Shown: positions 6,560 to 7,333 of the stretch, in pieces | Position numbering within the stretch: position 1 is the first letter of the stretch | Layout of the letters: each line of letters begins with the position of its first letter | DNA from: Bacteroidales bacterium | GTDB lineage: Bacteria > Bacteroidota > Bacteroidia > Bacteroidales > UBA932 | Assembly (NCBI GenBank): GCA_024695285.1 | Contig: JAILIM010000052.1 | Span: 1 to 7,333 of the forward strand | Length of the DNA: 7,333 nucleotides | Direction of reading: 5' to 3' | Translations under genes and position numbers: made by a program | The notes under the pieces: generated by a model | Database searches by the model: none | What the model was told of the DNA's origin: nothing | The model's input: only the letters and a program-made list of their open reading frames with translations

Positions 6560-7195
6560 GGTTTTCACCTGCTCGTATTTCTGCTCGTAAGTCATCCCGT
6601 CTTCAAAATGGAAGCGGGAGCTGTGCGCGTGCTCTACCCTTTCCACGAGAAGGTGCAGCATACGCTCGCGGTTTTCTCGCCGTATCTCTATCACCTCTTC
6701 GTCCAGACCGGACGGCCAGCGTTCGGTCAGGCTACGTATCTTTTTCTCGGAAGGAGCATTTTGGCTGATTCCGGCCAGGCGCTGGAACTGCACGAAAAGA
6801 TCGATATAAAGATCGGTCCCCACCTCCGGCACTGCCTCACCCCTAAGGAAGGCACGGAGCCTTTCCAGGGTGTCTAGCGTTATATACTCGTCACGCGACC
6901 ACTCGTGAATACGGCTCCCCTCGTTCCGTACCAGAGTGCTGAAAAAGTCCTTCCCTTCACCATCCCCAAGGGTTCCCAGCCAGGAAGAAAATGCTTCCTT
7001 GAAAGAACTCGGACAGGAGCTTTCAAGCGCCATTTGTCCAAGATAAGGAAAGTTTCGGTCGAAAGCGTTTTTCAATTGCATAAGGGTAAGGGATAGGAGC
7101 TGTCTTTGTTTCATACGCGTTTTGTCTATTTGTTTAGTAATGAGCACAGAAAATGCCTGGAGGCCTCGAGTGGGGTTTCCTAATGCTGACAACAT
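6557..7195 (-). pseudogene. KamA-family protein, N-terminal part cut off by in-frame TGA
   Basis: This is the amino-terminal extension of the KamA-family gene, in the same frame as the catalytic part. It is mostly predicted helical and charged, without membrane segments or a signal peptide. It ends HAHSSRFHFEDGMTYEQKYEQVKT, then TGA, and the frame resumes at once with WNDERFHLRMALKSP. In long Bacteroidota KamA proteins of about 700 residues, as I remember them, this stretch reads through with Trp-Trp, so TGA most simply replaces a TGG. Joined, the two parts make about 727 residues. Two starts are possible: ATG at 7193-7195, which lies at the edge of the probable IS, or ATG at 7112-7114 (MKQRQLLSLTLMQLKNAF), giving about 700. 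The second is the safer choice, because the first 27 residues may come from insertion-altered upstream DNA. No convincing promoter was found for this gene. Confidence 0.75.
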
Positions 7196-7260
7196 TAGTG
7201 TCCACTAAAAAATCATAAAAGTTCTTTGAAAATATTGAAAGTTAGGTAATTACAAAGGTT

Positions 7261-7291
7261 TTTGGAGTCAACCGATTTGAATTTATCTTTG
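7261..7291 (+). promoter_or_regulatory. Bacteroidota consensus promoter reading out of the right edge
   Basis: TTTG at 7261-7264 and TATCTTTG at 7284-7291 are separated by 19 bp. This matches the Bacteroidota primary-sigma consensus (TTTG, about 19 bp, TAnnTTTG) at every fixed base. Transcription would start near 7298, about 16 bases before the ATG at 7314, and would drive the probable transposase. Confidence 0.65.
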
Positions 7292-7313
7292 CCAGACTAG
7301 CGTAGAATGGCAC

Positions 7314-7333
7314 ATGAATAAAGGAAAATACGT
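7314..7333 (+). CDS. Probable IS4-family (DUF4372) transposase, first seven codons
   Basis: Only ATG AAT AAA GGA AAA TAC GT is visible, giving MNKGKY and then Val, whatever the third base of its codon. Many Bacteroides IS4-family transposases with an N-terminal DUF4372 domain begin MxKGKYVFAQL, so this start fits that family. The strong promoter just upstream supports a real gene. Seven residues cannot prove a family, so the call rests on memory of that N-terminus and on the context. Confidence 0.4.

Larger units (their letters stand above)
7196..7333 (+). mobile_element. Probable left end of an IS4/DUF4372-type insertion sequence
   Basis: The base composition turns AT-rich from about 7196 (TAGTGTCCACTAAAAAATC). 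A phylum-type promoter and the first codons of a transposase-like protein follow, reading out of the window. Small inverted repeats sit at the junction (CTAATG 7180-7185 with CATTAG 7193-7198; TAGTG 7196-7200 with CACTA 7203-7207). The exact boundary, the terminal inverted repeat and any target duplication cannot be proved because the other end is not in the window. If correct, the element sits directly upstream of the KamA-family gene and faces away from it. Confidence 0.4.

Noticed and set aside
5930..6877. 315-residue open frame on the plus strand
   Set aside because: It is antisense across both parts of the KamA-family gene, which has clear catalytic motifs; no motif is seen in this frame.

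Overview
The window most likely comes from a Bacteroidales-type member of the Bacteroidota. Two near-consensus promoters of that phylum's type (TTG or TTTG, about 19-20 bp, then TAnnTTTG) are visible. The genes lack clear Shine-Dalgarno sites, one is a fimbrillin-like lipoprotein, and the right edge looks like a Bacteroides-type IS4/DUF4372 transposase. The DNA is fairly GC-rich for the group. Genus cannot be set from the sequence alone.

Layout, left to right. Positions 1-916 (minus) hold a fused FeoA-FeoB ferrous iron transporter. It runs off the left edge and is broken by a one-base deletion near 422-424. A short divergent promoter region (917-1052) separates it from a plus-strand FAD-dependent oxidoreductase with a twin-arginine signal (1053-2447). 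Positions 2448-2855 are a patchwork: a MORN-repeat remnant on the minus strand, an unrecognised 48-codon ORF on the plus strand, and a strong hairpin terminator at 2782-2829. Next come a 44-codon small ORF (2856-2990) and, 13 bp later, a large lipoprotein (3004-4998) that joins a fimbrillin-like N-terminal half to a right-handed beta-helix.

Convergent with the lipoprotein gene, and only 13 bp from it, is a KamA-family (lysine 2,3-aminomutase-like) radical SAM gene on the minus strand (5012-7195). It is split by an in-frame TGA at 6557-6559, where the flanking sequence and family memory suggest a Trp codon. Upstream of it, from about 7196 to the edge, is a probable insertion-sequence end. It has a textbook outward promoter and the first seven codons of a probable DUF4372/IS4 transposase.

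The genes do not form one pathway. The striking feature is damage: one frameshift, one nonsense codon, one gene remnant and one probable IS insertion within 7.3 kb. This means either local gene decay or a draft sequence with errors. The most plausible biological novelties are the small ORF paired with the fimbrillin/beta-helix lipoprotein, and the unusual KamA homologue that keeps its cofactor residues but seems to lack the usual lysine-binding Asp residues. I did not find a clear new defence or mobile system.
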